Below are positions 45,859 through 57,962 of a DNA stretch of 64,000 bases, in pieces (position 1 is the first letter of the stretch; every line of letters starts with the position of its first letter). The translations under genes and the position numbers were made by a program. Under the pieces are notes generated by a model that saw nothing but the letters and a program-made list of their open reading frames with translations, was not told the origin of the DNA and searched no databases. The stretch is from Semisulcospira habei (Eukaryota > Mollusca > Gastropoda > Semisulcospiridae): the NCBI GenBank assembly GCA_036245525.1, contig BTPG01000003.1:141749005-141813004 (forward strand), read 5' to 3'.

Positions 45859-46739
45859 TAAAGGAAATATTGGCACCAATTTCATGATCTATTGTCTTGT
45901 GTCACTGGCATTCTGTTGTCATAAGCAGTAAAGCTGTACACTCTAAATAACTATATTTACTGATAAATTATAGCATGTGTTTTCAGAAAAGAAAGGCAGA
46001 AGCAGATGTCATTTTGTAAACCTTGCATATTACAGGGTGTAATTATTGACACCTGTTCCCCATGTTTTTGTCTGCATTCTCATCACCTCTCAGACTTTTT
46101 CTCTAACCATTGCAGTCTTGTTGTCTTATGGCCCTGGCTCAGATTTACTGTCAAGAAGTGGTGACACTCCAGATCCAAAATTAAATTTCATGTTTAAAGT
46201 TACAGACATATGACACATCAAATTCAAAACAAGACGTCGCATCCTGTGGTATTTTTGTGATGATAAAACCTTTATTTCTGTTATTTCACTGCACAGTTAG
46301 CATTATGTACATAACCATTTACACCATCTCAAAAGTTTAGTACACATATTTCCACAGCAATAATGCCAAGAAGCTCATACAAAAAGCACGTTGGCAAGAT
46401 TGTTCAATAATCTTATCAGCTAGAGTGAAAGCAAAGTTTTCGGACCCCAAAGAAACTGAACATTCTTAGGAAGAAGAAAGTGTACATAACTTGACAACAT
46501 TTATCAATTTTCAAAAGAAAATGATCTCTCTAATACTCGAAGCCTGGCTAAAAAAAACCATCATTACCTAAACAGAACAAATCAGTGGTTGTGATACTTA
46601 TTTTCACTGCTTAAAATAAAAATAACGGCTTTCAATGTAAGTAGTATGAAAAATAGGCAGGCAATGATAGACATGTGTCTATTTTGTGTAAATTAGACAC
46701 TTTTTAATTTTAGACATGAAAATGGCTACAAATGCATTC
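45859..46739. other. APPL intron 1, nothing recognised
   Basis: AT-rich, no element ends or coding motifs seen. Confidence 0.6.
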
Positions 46740-46749
46740 TAATTGGTAC

Positions 46750-47340
46750 AGGTATTTGTAGTATTCAAAGATTACACATATTGTTTGGCATCCTGTCTCG
46801 GAAGACAATGGAGTATATGCGCTTGCTGGGTCAGTCACTGGAGTGACCTCTCCAGGGCGCAAGCCTGGGCGAAGTGTATGGAGATCCTGGGGTGCCCAGT
46901 CGTCAAGATCCCCCTCTCGGCCTCGCTGATGTATCCAAAGGAATGCAAAGCAGTACGTTTGGCACCAGTTTGGCTGCAGGAGCTGCCAGAACAGTGCGTG
47001 AATACAGGCAGCTGTCTGCCTTCGGGGCTCCACTCCTGATTTGAAGGGTTTACTCCCCCACATTTGGCCGTTGGATCCAACCTGATATTCTCCGTCCTCT
47101 AGCCGTTGGCTGTCATAAACAGCTCATCCGCCTAGTGGTGCAATGTGAACACCACCCCCTCACGTGGTTTAGCCCACCAGCTGAGGTGGTTTGCCAGGGT
47201 GTGGCGCTTGGAGCCAGCACGTGAGAGATTAAGGAGATGGATGAGGACCAGTGATGCCCGTCCGTCCTATGTAGGACGCAGCTGCCGAACAGCAAAGGTG
47301 CTACCTCTATCCAGAGCCCCCTACACCCCTGACGTCAATT
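46750..47340 (-). mobile_element. RTE-head-related non-autonomous element (tentative)
   Basis: On the minus strand the 47,330-47,160 part (GTAGCACCTTTG, GGCATCACTGGTCCTCA, GTGCTGGCTCCAAG, GCCACACCCTGG) parallels the 5' UTR of the RTE at 52,330-52,190 (GTAGTACCTTTG, GAGCACTGGTCTTCA, CAGCTGGCTCCAGG, GCCACACCCCGG). The rest, to 46,750, has no coding content and no match to the RTE frame. A SINE-like derivative using an RTE head is one reading. Confidence 0.45.
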
Positions 47341-47484
47341 GTACATCCTATACATACACACAAACGGAGAACAAACGCCAGTCAGTGAAATTGACGAGAT
47401 GTCGTAGTCAGAAAATGACCCGATATCCACAGATACAACCAGAGCATGTGTCTGTGAAGAGTTACCTCCCCTGTACCAATCGAA

Positions 47485-48627
47485 TTGGCTAGTCTTGCAG
47501 AAGGACTGACTGAGTATCCAATAACAAGTAAATATTTTGAACCAGACTTGATTAAGAAAGGTGTGTATCCGTATGAGTACATTGATCACTGGGTTGTGTT
47601 TGAGGAAAGGAGACTGCCACCAAAAGAGAAATTTTATTCTACACTTAATAGTAAAGGTATTTCTGACTCTGAATACCAACATGCTCTCGATGCATGGGAT
47701 AAATTAGGATGTCAGACGATTGGTGACTACCATGACCAATACTTGAAAGCCGACGTTTGTTTACTAGCAGATGTATTTGAAAGTTACCGTGAAAAGGGTT
47801 TGTTGCACTACAGTCTTGACCCTGCTAGCTACATAACTAGTCCTGGCATGACATGGGATGCATTTTTGAAATCCAGTAAGATATCTATAGACCTGTTGTC
47901 TGATCGTACGATGGGTGAAATGGTGGAACGTGGATTGAGGGGAGGTATTAGTATTGCAGCGAACAATTATGCCAGAGCCAACAACAAATATCTGGACGGC
48001 CCGGGTTATGGTGACCTTGGGTTTGACCCCTCAAGGTCAAGGTCATTCATTACGTACCTTGACGCTAATAACCTTTACAGATTCGCAATGTGTGAGTTAT
48101 TGCCCTTGAAAAACGTTTGTCTGCATGGTTTGTCACAGTATGATGTAACACAGTCAGGGTTATCAAACTATATTATGACTCTTGACCGAAACGACGCGAA
48201 GGGTTGGATCTTTGAAGTTGACCTGGAGTACCCACACCATCTACACGATTATCATAATGATTATCCGTTGGCTGTTGAGAAAATGAGTATGACAGGGAAA
48301 AAAGAAGACACTAAACTTGTACCAAATTTGAATGATAAAATCAATTATGTTTGTCACTACCGATTGTTACAGTTTTACATCAGACACGGGTTAGTATTAA
48401 AGAAAGTTCACAGAGGTATTCAATTTGATCAAAGTGCTTTCATGAAAGATTATATAATGAAGAACACAACATTGCGTGCCAGGGATGGCAACACTGCATT
48501 TGACAAAGACTTCTTTAAGCTTATGAACAATGCCTGTTTTAGTAAGACTATGGAAAATCCTCATCACAGAAAAGATGTGAGACTGGTCACAACTGAACCA
48601 GGTGCAATTAAACTTACTTACACATAA
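47485..48627 (+). pseudogene. Polinton/Maverick-type protein-primed DNA polymerase B fragment
   Basis: A 380-residue open stretch holds the exonuclease III motif region YLKADVCLLADVFE (residues ~87-99), the polymerase motif A region ITYLDANNLYRFAM (~189-202), a FYIRHGLVLKKVHR block and the motif B region FFKLMNNACFSKTMEN (~343-358). The usual glycine after LY in motif A is Arg, and the glycine in the NxxxG of motif B is Ser, both signs of decay. The N-terminal exonuclease half is missing at 47,485, and the frame stops before the catalytic DTD motif C. No capsid, integrase or protease genes of a Polinton or related adintovirus were seen nearby. It lies in APPL intron 1 on the gene strand. Confidence 0.85.
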
Positions 48628-49000
48628 CCATGGTAAGAACTACCATAAAGCAGGCATACATCCTAATACGCTGGTCAGAAATGCTGAATGAGGTCCTGAA
48701 GTACATAACTTCACACCGTGACATTGCAAGGAACACGCTTAAAATTAAATCCAAATTATTTAAAGATCAACAAAACAAAATCATACCAGCACAACAGCTA
48801 CTCTGTAATGCACCTCTGTTATTGATTTCTGTGGTGGGGTAGGGAATATGTGGAAAAATGGTGGACAGCTGGCTAAGTACATAATTTTACAACAAACTGG
48901 CTAGTTTTTTGGCAGTTTTCCATGGTTAAACAAAGTTGTTTTTTTTTTAGCCACGAACTGCATTAGTATGTATGACCTTGTGTGGAACTCATGATAACTT
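48628..49000. other. Intron, nothing recognised
   Basis: Follows the polymerase fragment. No continuation of the polymerase was found in any frame. Confidence 0.5.
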
Positions 49001-52000
49001 ATCATCATCATCATCATCAGTCCCTTGCCCGAACTGGGCGTTGGGGGGACTGAAAGGCAGCAGCAACAGACAGTGCTCTCCACTGAGTTCTATTTTGGGC
49101 GGTGGCAAGCAAGTCTGGCATCTCGAGTTCGGTCCATTCTTTTATGTTTGCGACCCAACTCTTTCTCTGACGACCTCGCCGACGACTTCCTTCGAGAGTG
49201 CCTTGGAGGATAGTCTTGGACAAGGTGTTGTGTCGGGTCACGTGGCCAAACCAAGCAAGCTTGCGCCGTTTCACGGTTGCCAGAAGGGGTTCATGTGGGC
49301 CCACCAGGGAAGTGACGATGCTCCGTACATATTCGTTGGTCTTGTGCTCGCGGTACGAGATGCGGAGCAACTTCCTCAGGCACTTGTTCTCAAAGGCCTG
49401 GATTTTCTTTTCTGAGTCTGCAAGCAGTGTCCAAGTCTCACAGCCGTAGAGTAGAATAGACACTACGAGGGACTTGTAAAGCCTGTACTTGATGGTGAAG
49501 CTGATGGAGTTACTTCGCCATATCCTGTCCAGCCTGGCCATTGCGGATGTTGCTGTACCTATCCTGATACGGATCTCTGCTATGCAACTACCGTCTTTGG
49601 ACAGGGTGGCTCCCAAGTACTTGAAGCTATTGACCTCTTCTAGCTTCTGGCCGTTCATGTGAATGTTGCTGCTGCTGTCGCTTGTGGTGTTGATCATCAC
49701 TTTGCTTTTATCCGTACTGATCTCCATGCCATAAGACCCTGCGCTACTTGAAAGTTTGTCTGTCAGGTTTTGGAGCTCACTATTGCTGCCTGCCATGAGG
49801 TCAATGTCATCTGCGAATCGAAGATTGCACAGGGATCTGCCACCAATAGAGATTGAAGTATGGTGGTCGTGGAGGGTTTCCTGCATGATCTTCTCCAGGA
49901 ATATGTTGAAAAGGACAGGAGAGAGCAGGCATCCTTGACGGACACCGATCGTCGTCCTGAAGAACTCGCCTGACTGATTGTTAAGTAGAACCGCGCTGCA
50001 GGCGTTCTTGTAAAGCGCTTCTATCATTTGGATCAGTCCCTCCTCTATGTTGAACGATCTCATGACTTGCCAGAGTCCGTCGTGCCAGACGCGATCAAAT
50101 GCTTTCCTGAAATCAATGAAGTTGTGGTAGAGTTCGCGCTGATGCTGCAGATGTTTCTCGATCAGGACGCGGCAGTTGAAAATCTGCTCTACAGTGCTTC
50201 TTCCAACTCTGAAGCCAGCCTGTTCTTCTGCCAGCAGTTCCTCGGCGAAAGTTTTGAGGCGGTTGAGAATGATTCTAAGCATTACTTTGCTAGGGTGACT
50301 TATCAGACTGATAGTTCTGTAGTTCTGGCACTGTTTCAGGTTTCCTTTCTTGGGGAGCGGGATCACTAGAGACTGTGTCCATTCTACTGGCCATTTCTTT
50401 TGCTCCCAGATCTTTTGACAGAGTGTAGTGAGGACCTTCGTTGTTACTTCTCCTCCATGTTTCAACAGTTCAGCAGGTACGTTGTCTACACCTGGAGACT
50501 TTCCTCCCTTCAGGCCGCGTACGGCTGCTTCCACCTCTTCAGCTAACACTGGCAGGTCTTCAGCCTTCCTGGCCCCAGCCTGGTTGTTTTGGAGGATGCT
50601 GGTGTCTGGCTCAGCCTTGTAGTTATACAAGTCTCGGCAGTACTCAGTCCATCTGTTTAGTACAGCAGTGTTTTCCGTAAGGAGTTGGCCGCTGCTGTCT
50701 TCGATGACTGTGGCTGTTCGCTGTTGGGTCTTGGTGAGGGTCCTTAGCGTTTCATAAGCCTTCTTGCTGTTGCCGTTTGCCATGCCCTCTTCCACGCTAC
50801 AACACTGGTCTTCAATCCAATCTTCTTTGGCTTCTTTCATCCTCTTCCTGATCTTCTTGTTGACAAGTCTGTACTTGTTTGCTGATGTGAGGTCTTGGCC
50901 TCTCTTTTTCTTCCAGGCTCTCCTCTCATCACAGAGATCGAGGATGTCATCGGTGACCCAGGGCTGTTTGCGCTTCCTCTGCTTCCCCAGCACTTCTTCT
51001 GCTGTAGAAAGTAACACCTCTTTTATATTTCCAGCAAGGGTGTCTACGTCACAGTCCAAAGTAGCCAAGGCTGCAAATCTGCCTCCCACCTGGGCTTGGA
51101 AGAGCTCTTCTACTTCCGGGTCTTTTAGCTTCTGGAGGTCGAATCTGATGCGAGGGCTCTTGCTATCTCGTTTCAATGCCAGCTTCAACTTGAGGCTAGT
51201 AAGGACGAGGTTGTGGTCGCTGCCAATATCAGCGCCAGGAAAGGACCTCGTTTGTGCTTTGTTAATGCTGGATTTGAATCGTCGAGGCAGCAAGATGAAG
51301 TCAATCTGGTTATGGACCAGGCCTCCTGGCGATTGCCATGTCACTGTTCTTGACTTCTTGTGTGGATGGAGGGTATTAGCAACGGTGAGACGGTGACTCT
51401 GTGCGAACTCTAAAAGTCGCAGGCCTCTGTCGTTTGTTTCTCCAAGGCCAAACTTGCCAGCTGTTCCTGCCCATTGTTGGTAGGCGTCAGGGCCGATCTT
51501 TGCATTCCAGTCACCGAGGACAGTCAGAATGTCTTTCTTAGGTGTTTTCTTGATGATGTTGTCCAGTTGTTCATAAAATTCTTCTAATTCTTCATCATCA
51601 TGATCTGCTGTTGGAGCGTATACTTGAATGATAGTGATGTTGTGCGGTCGGGCGGAGATGCGGATGGAGATTAGTCTGCTTGACACGGGGGTGCAGCTGA
51701 TGACAGTTCCAGCCACCTCTTTCCTTACGATAAAAGCTACGCCATGTTCGTGCTTGGTTTCTTTTCCGCTGAACCAGATTTTATGGCCTTCATCTGTTGT
51801 TGTTTCTCCGAAGCCTGTCCATCGAACTTCTGCAAGTCCTACAATGTCCCAGCGATAGCGCTTCAACTCGTGGGTGAGTTCCTTCACTTTGCCGCACTGG
51901 TAGAGTGTGCGAACGTTCCAAGTTCCGATAGTTATTCCTTGTGTGGGCAGCTTGATGGTGGGTTTGGTTCCAGTAACACACTTGTCGCCCCCACCCTGGA

Positions 52001-52335
52001 GACCTCCAATGGGGTGCGCGGTCGTTGGTGATCCGGGCCCCGACCGATCCGGCATGTTATTCTTATTCTGTTGCTTGTCCATCAGTCCTTTCAATGGGCT
52101 TAGGCGAACTTGGCGGCGCCCGTCTCCTCTCCAAGTATTTCAACTGACTGAGAGACGCGTCAGCCCCTCACAACGTTTCGCCCGCCAGCAGAAGCGGTTA
52201 CCGGGGTGTGGCTAGGTAAAGGACCTGGAGCCAGCTGTGAGAGTTGAGTGCCATGTGAAGACCAGTGCTCCCCCCTGCCCCAAGAGGCGCTGCTGGCTGA
52301 AAAGTCAAAGGTACTACTTCTCCATGAACACTCTA
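49000..52335 (-). mobile_element. Near full-length RTE LINE
   Basis: A single intact frame (49,017-52,094), about 240 bases of 5' UTR, and an (ATG)n tail, visible as ATCATCATCATCATCATC on the plus strand at 49,001-49,019. The tail begins almost at the stop codon, as usual for RTE elements with tiny 3' UTRs. Lack of frameshifts suggests a young insertion. Confidence 0.88.
49017..52094 (-). CDS. RTE endonuclease-reverse transcriptase, intact (1,025 aa)
   Basis: An uninterrupted protein with an AP-type endonuclease then a reverse transcriptase. Endonuclease residues: GTWNVRTL (Asn60), GLAEVRWTG (Glu89), VYAPT, LGDWNAKIG (Asp195/Asn197), QIDFILLP (Asp265) and GSDHNLV (Asp293/His294). RT: KKGNLKQCQNYRTISLI, EEQAGFRVGRSTVEQIFN, FIDFRKAFDRVWH (Asp661), GVRQGCLLSPVLFN (~717-730) and LRFADDIDLM (Asp762/763). 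The C-terminal region has LLYGCETWTL, KLAWFGHVTRHN and GRQRKSWVANIKEW. Length and layout fit an RTE ORF2. All catalytic positions I can check are intact, so it is a candidate source element. RTE proteins nick target DNA and reverse-transcribe their own RNA there. Confidence 0.93.
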   Translation of the reverse strand: MKGLMDKQQNKNNMPDRSGPGSPTTAHPIGGLQGGGDKCVTGTKPTIKLPTQGITIGTWNVRTLYQCGKVKELTHELKRYRWDIVGLAEVRWTGFGETTTDEGHKIWFSGKETKHEHGVAFIVRKEVAGTVISCTPVSSRLISIRISARPHNITIIQVYAPTADHDDEELEEFYEQLDNIIKKTPKKDILTVLGDWNAKIGPDAYQQWAGTAGKFGLGETNDRGLRLLEFAQSHRLTVANTLHPHKKSRTVTWQSPGGLVHNQIDFILLPRRFKSSINKAQTRSFPGADIGSDHNLVLTSLKLKLALKRDSKSPRIRFDLQKLKDPEVEELFQAQVGGRFAALATLDCDVDTLAGNIKEVLLSTAEEVLGKQRKRKQPWVTDDILDLCDERRAWKKKRGQDLTSANKYRLVNKKIRKRMKEAKEDWIEDQCCSVEEGMANGNSKKAYETLRTLTKTQQRTATVIEDSSGQLLTENTAVLNRWTEYCRDLYNYKAEPDTSILQNNQAGARKAEDLPVLAEEVEAAVRGLKGGKSPGVDNVPAELLKHGGEVTTKVLTTLCQKIWEQKKWPVEWTQSLVIPLPKKGNLKQCQNYRTISLISHPSKVMLRIILNRLKTFAEELLAEEQAGFRVGRSTVEQIFNCRVLIEKHLQHQRELYHNFIDFRKAFDRVWHDGLWQVMRSFNIEEGLIQMIEALYKNACSAVLLNNQSGEFFRTTIGVRQGCLLSPVLFNIFLEKIMQETLHDHHTSISIGGRSLCNLRFADDIDLMAGSNSELQNLTDKLSSSAGSYGMEISTDKSKVMINTTSDSSSNIHMNGQKLEEVNSFKYLGATLSKDGSCIAEIRIRIGTATSAMARLDRIWRSNSISFTIKYRLYKSLVVSILLYGCETWTLLADSEKKIQAFENKCLRKLLRISYREHKTNEYVRSIVTSLVGPHEPLLATVKRRKLAWFGHVTRHNTLSKTILQGTLEGSRRRGRQRKSWVANIKEWTELEMPDLLATAQNRTQWRALSVAAAFQSPQRPVRARD

Positions 52336-52339
52336 CACA

Positions 52340-53272
52340 ACTTATGCAGTACTGTAAAACATGATATCTCTTCCACAACAACAATATTTCATATTATGAT
52401 GAAATGTACATAAACTCACAACACTGAATACAATGCTTGTAGTAAGGTTATGCACATCTCTCATTTAATATTTATTTCTGCAAAATGCCTCAAAATGACA
52501 TAAGGTCTGTATTATGTGGATTCTGAAATCCTAGAAATGTGGTGTTGCCACATGTATTTATGATAAGCTTGGGCAAATTTCAACCAAATGATGAAAATGC
52601 TTTAAGGATGGGAAGATTGGATGTTGTGATGTTACTTACAACCTCAGTTGAAATCAAAATCAGCAGGGGTGCAGCTGTTGCTTGATGAAATTCAACTATT
52701 TTGTGTACAATATCAATTGCTTTCATTCTAACTCTTAGTGATCTAGAAGATTAAAATTATACATAAGTGTATTTCGTACATAATCTTCACAACAAAAACA
52801 TTTCGGGTACCTCAATAAAACCTTTTTTTAATGTTGATATTTGACTGTGAAAGCATCAGAGACTAATACCTTCAAAATACACTGCTAAGTCAGAAACTTC
52901 CATCAAAATCAACAAAATGAAGAAGCTTGCGTAGTATTGTCAACAAAACTGCGAAAGAAATGCTTTTTTTTCAGTACATAACTGATATAGGACGATTTAC
53001 AACAAAAATTTAACTGAATTTTCTCTTCCGCCGGCAGACATTTTTCCGCATGGCTGCTCTGGTACACAACATTGGTGGGGATGAATAGCCCGCAAGTGTA
53101 AAAATGTAAGAGTAAGTTGCCTAGTTCTGAATTCCTCTGCTTAAAAAAAAAGGTCATAACATTCTGATTACAACAGAACGCATGTGGCACGCAGCATCGC
53201 TTTTTTGTCCTCTAAATGGCGAAGATTTTTTTGCTTTTTTACAGTCTGATAGCCAACTAGACAGCATCAAGT

Positions 53273-53327
<55 letters not shown>

Positions 53328-54120
53328 GTCAATCGTCATTGTAAATAAAGACCGACGATTGTTTTTTATCGCTTGTATATTATTATGACATCGAGTGATG
53401 ACCATATCCAGTCTGAAAAATTGATCGTAGCACACGCTTTAAGCAACACAATTTCAAAACCAATGTTTTTTGGGAGACTATGGACTCTTGCTGTGCTGCT
53501 ACAATCAAAAGCAATGCCGTATACAAAATTGTCGTTGCTGTTGACCGATAAATCAGCTTACTGATAACCGTGTCATGAAATCTGTGGTCGTACGCGGTGC
53601 CGAAAACACACACACAAAAAAAAAAATTCATCAATTAATTTTTAAAAAATTGGACAAGAAAGAAATCTCTGCATAACTTCAACCTTTCGTCTGAAAGATG
53701 CTGTCATTACTTTTAAACTTTGACAAGTTTAAAGTACTTTAATCTCATCTAAAATTTAGCGGGTGCAGAAAACGGGCCATCTTTGGTAAATCTGAGCCAA
53801 GGCCATAGCGGGTCAGCCAGACCAAGTTCAGTGTTTGTAACTGACACTCTAGAGATTCTCATGAGTCATATATGCAGCTCAAATGATCCTCATTTAACTT
53901 GAGAAATCCCATGAGTCTACGCACCCTCAGGAGCCTTTGCAAACATTACTGTGTAATTGTATACATGTGCTCTCTTATTTGGCAGCTGTGAGATGGCCTT
54001 ATTCGCCTGCTCGGCGTTAAACCCCAATAACTAACTAACTCTCTTATTTGGTCTTAACTCTTTTGCCTATTAGTTATGACTTTTCTGTATTGTGTATTCT
54101 GCCACTTAGTAATCATTTGT
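52340..54120. other. APPL intron 1, no element defined
   Basis: AT-rich. Includes a T-run/G-run junction at 53,278-53,328. A GAGATTCTCATGAG half-hairpin occurs at 53,851. Confidence 0.55.
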
Positions 54121-54169
54121 TAACCCATTCAGCCCTGACGCACTACAGCAGGAGATGGGTCAACCATGA
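54121..54169. repeat. Left end of a TTAA hairpin MITE cut by a LINE
   Basis: TTAACCCATTCAGCCC and CAGCAGGAGATGGGTCAACC, ATGATAAT match the left part of the family; its right half is at 58,579. Confidence 0.65.
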
Positions 54170-57100
54170 TAATAATAATAATAATAATTAGGGTATTTAT
54201 AATGCGCTTATCTTATAATAATTATAACTCTAAGCGCGCACTCACAACTCGCGCACGCATGCGCACGCTTTAGACGACTCACGTACAACAAATGGTGAAA
54301 TGAATTGCGACAGTCATCTTTTGTGGGGAGTGTGGTGATATAGTGCTAGAACTGTTGAAAGAGGTGAGTTTTGAGGGCGGACTGAAAGGAGGAGAGAGTC
54401 TTTCTGACGGAGAGAGAGTGGGAGAGTGTTCCAGGTGGATGGACCATAAACTGAGAAGGCGCGGGGGCCGAAAGTGCTGAGTTTGGTGCGGGGGATGTGG
54501 AGACGGAGAGGGTCGGAGGCGGAGCGGAGGGAGCGGGAAGGAGTGTAGGGGTGAAGTAAGTTGGAAAGATAGGCAGGAGCGCAGTTGTTCAGGGATTTGT
54601 AGCAGAGAGACAGAATCTTGTATTGGATACGCTGTGGGATGGGAAGCCAGTGAAGAAGTTTGAGCAGGGGTGTGATGTCGGATTTTTTCTTTCTGAGGAC
54701 GAGGCGGGCAGCATTGTTCTGGATGCGCTGGAGAGTGGAAGTGGTAGAGTGAGGGAGGCCAGAAAGGAGAGAGTTGCAGTAGTCAATGCGAGATAGAATG
54801 AGAGAGACAGCAAGTTTGGTGGCAGCTTCGGTGGTGAGGTATTTTCTGATCTGACTGATGCGGCGGAGGTGAAAGTAGCATGCCTGGGCAGTGGCGGAGA
54901 CGAAGCTGGTCATGGTAAGAGAGGAATCAAGAATAACGCCAAGGTTTTTGGCCGAGTCACTGAGGGAGATGGGGGTGCTGTCGAGTTGAAGGTGGAGAGA
55001 GGGAGGGAGCTGGGAAAGTTTCTGGCGAGTGCTTACCAACATGGCTTCCGTTTTGTCGTCGTTCAGTTTAAGCTTGTTTGCTGTCATCCAGTTTTTCACG
55101 TCTTCATAGCAGTCAGCCGTGCGAGTAAGTAGTGACTGAGTGTTGTCGAGTTTGTCTTTGTCTAGTAGTTGTGAGTCGTCAGCGTAGAGGTGGTGGCGTA
55201 TGTGGTGAGACTGTATGATGTTGGACAGGGGGGAGGTGTAGAGTGTGAAAAGGACCGGGCCCAGGACGGACCCCTGTGGTACTCCGCAGGAGAGCGTGAC
55301 TGGGTTGGAGGAGACGCCGTCAATGGTGACGGACTGCTGTCGGAGAGGTATGAGAGAAACCAGGAGTGAGCAGAGTCAGTGATGCCAAAGGAGTGACGAA
55401 GGCGGTGGAGGAGGATAGAGTGGTCTATGGTGTCGAAGGCGGCAGAAAGGTCGAGTAGCGTAAGAAGGGAGATGTTGCCTGAGTCGGTGGAGAGAAGCAG
55501 GTCGTTTAAGATGTGTAGAAGGGCTGTTTCAGTGCTGTGGTGTTTGCGATAGGCAGACTGGAATGGACTGAGGAGGTTGTTGTCGGCAAGGTGGAGGTTG
55601 AGCTGGTTGAGAACAACCTTCTCAAGAAGCTTGGACAGGAAAGAGAGATTGGAGACTGGGCGATAGTTTTTTAGTTCGTTTGGGTCGAGGTTGTGTTTTT
55701 TGAGGAGAGAACGGACGATGGCGGACTTGAAGATATCAGGGACTGAACCGTTCTCAAGAGATGTGTTGATGATGTCGGTAATGAAGGGCAGAAGTTTTGA
55801 AAGGCCGTCCCGGTAGAGAGAAGCTGGGAGGGGGTTCGCAGGTTTTGAGAGGCATGGACTTTATGGTTTTGAGGACTTCTTCTTGAGAGACGGGGCGGAA
55901 GGACGAGAGGGGGGTGCCGGAAAAGGGGGTGTCGGGAGGGCAAGGAGGGGAAGGCAGAGAGTCGAGTGTGTTGCGCAGAGTTTGAATTTTGTCGGAAAAG
56001 TAGTTGGAAAAAGCGGACGGGAGTTCTTCTCTGCTGTGTGTGTTGGGGAGAGGAGTGTCTTTAGGAGTGCCTAGGAGTGTGTTCATGGTAGCGTAGAGGG
56101 TTTTGGAAGAAGTAGATTCCAGGATTTTGTTTTGAAGGTGTTTGGATCTAGTTGCTTGGAAGATCTGTCTGTGAACGGTGAGGTCAGATGAGCGCCAGAG
56201 GCGTTCCGCTTGTCGGCGCTCGCGCTTGGCCTCAGCTATGTCGTCAGTGAGCCAGGGGGAGGGGGGTCGGTTGGGTATGGAGCAGGTGGTGACAGCTGCA
56301 TGGGTGTCTAGAAGTTTTCGAAGGGAGGAGTCGAAGTGGGATGCAAGATCAGGAGAGGAGGCGGGGTCCAAGAGAAGGTCGACAGCTTCATCGAAGAAGC
56401 TCTGTCGGTTGACAGATTTCAGTTTGCGGCGAGTGACAAGGAGCTTGGGTTTTTTCAGGGGAGGTAGGTTGAGGGAGACGAGAATGGCGAAGTGGTCAGA
56501 GGGAAGCACAGAGGAGGTGTCAGAGTTGAGAAAGAGTTGATCAGAGGTGCGGGTAATGATCCAGTCGAGGGTGTGGCCGAGTCGGTGGTGGGTTTGGTGA
56601 TGTGTTGTGTAAGATTGTGGTTCGAAAGTGATGTGCAAAGGCGTCTTGTGTCAGGGTGGTCGGGTTTGTCGAAGTGAAAGTTAAAGTCACCAAGAAGGAT
56701 ATGTTTTCCGGATCGTGTGCTGTAGTGGTCGAGGAGGAGGTCAAACTCGGTGAGGAACATGGAGTTTGTGAGTTTGTTTTGAGGGCTTGGAGGGGGGCGG
56801 TAGATACATTAGAAGATGAGGGACTGGCCAGGGAGTGTTGCTACGGCCTCAACAGACTCAAAGGAGGGATGAGCGAAAGGGAGAGACTGAGAGAAGGAGA
56901 GGTGAGCGGAAAGACAGTCCCTGTAGATGATGGCAATGCCACCACCTCTGGAGGCACGCAGGAAGGAGGCAAGGCGGTAGCCACTCGGAGTGATGCTGAC
57001 AATGATGGGTTCATCGCCAACTAAGCGGAGCCACGTTTCGGTGATCACGACAACGTCTAGGTCGTTGTCTAGAATGAAATCTGAGATCACGTCGGCTTTG

Positions 57101-57784
57101 CCATCTTTGCAAACAGACTGTGCATTGAACAGACACAGTTTTAGGTTGGTTGAGACAGAAGAGGAGGAGGAAGAAGAGACGGGCGGAGAAGAGGACAAAG
57201 GAGGAGGAGGGTGGGGAGGGGGGAAAGAGGATGGATGGGGGAAAGAGGGGGGAGGAGGACGGGACGGAGGAGAACTGGCCAAGAAAGAAGATGCGAGAGG
57301 AGGGTGAGGGGAAAAGGGGAGGCAGTAAAGATGAGGAAGAGGGAGGGGGAGGAGAAAGGGAGGGGTGGGGACGAGGAGGAAAAAGAAGGCGAAGGAAGAG
57401 GGGGTGAGGGGAAGGTGGGAGAGGAGGGTGGGGGAGGAGGCCGATGAGAGCCGAGAGCAGTAGATGAAGAAGAGAGGAGTAGAAATGGGAGAAGAAGGAA
57501 GGGATGGGGGGAAGACGGGGAGGCGGAAAGGGTGGAAGGACATAGGAAAAGGTGAAGAAATGTGTGGTTGCGGGTGTGATGGTGAGTTGTGCCTTCTGCT
57601 AATTCCCCCCCTGCGGCCTCTCTTTCGCGATCGGATGCCATGTAGGGTGTTTGCAACACTGTCGGCAGCACTGGCTGCGCAGTGGGTGGCGTGGCGACGT
57701 AGAGATAGCAGTTGTTGGCGTGTGTATCTGATGAGCATGATTGTTTGTGAGGACAGGAAAAAGAAAGACGGGACGAGGGTGCAG

Positions 57785-57841
<57 letters not shown>

Positions 57842-57894
57842 GTGGTAGGGGAGCGACCTGATAGAATGCAAAGGAGAAAAAGTACAGTAGGTGT

Positions 57895-57962
<68 letters not shown>

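Noticed and set aside
47145..47492. Open frame preceding the polymerase fragment as its N-terminal part
   Set aside because: No exonuclease motif is present, it ends before the polymerase frame, and the DNA resembles an RTE head.
52080..52240. GGGCGAAACG on the minus strand in the RTE 5' UTR as a ribozyme core
   Set aside because: The preceding text lacks CTGANGA and the stems do not pair; a different ribozyme fold could not be shown by eye.
57140..57790. Basic Glu/Arg/Gly-rich plus-strand frames opposite the L2-like LINE
   Set aside because: They are the antisense of the Pro/Ser-rich leader of the LINE on the minus strand.
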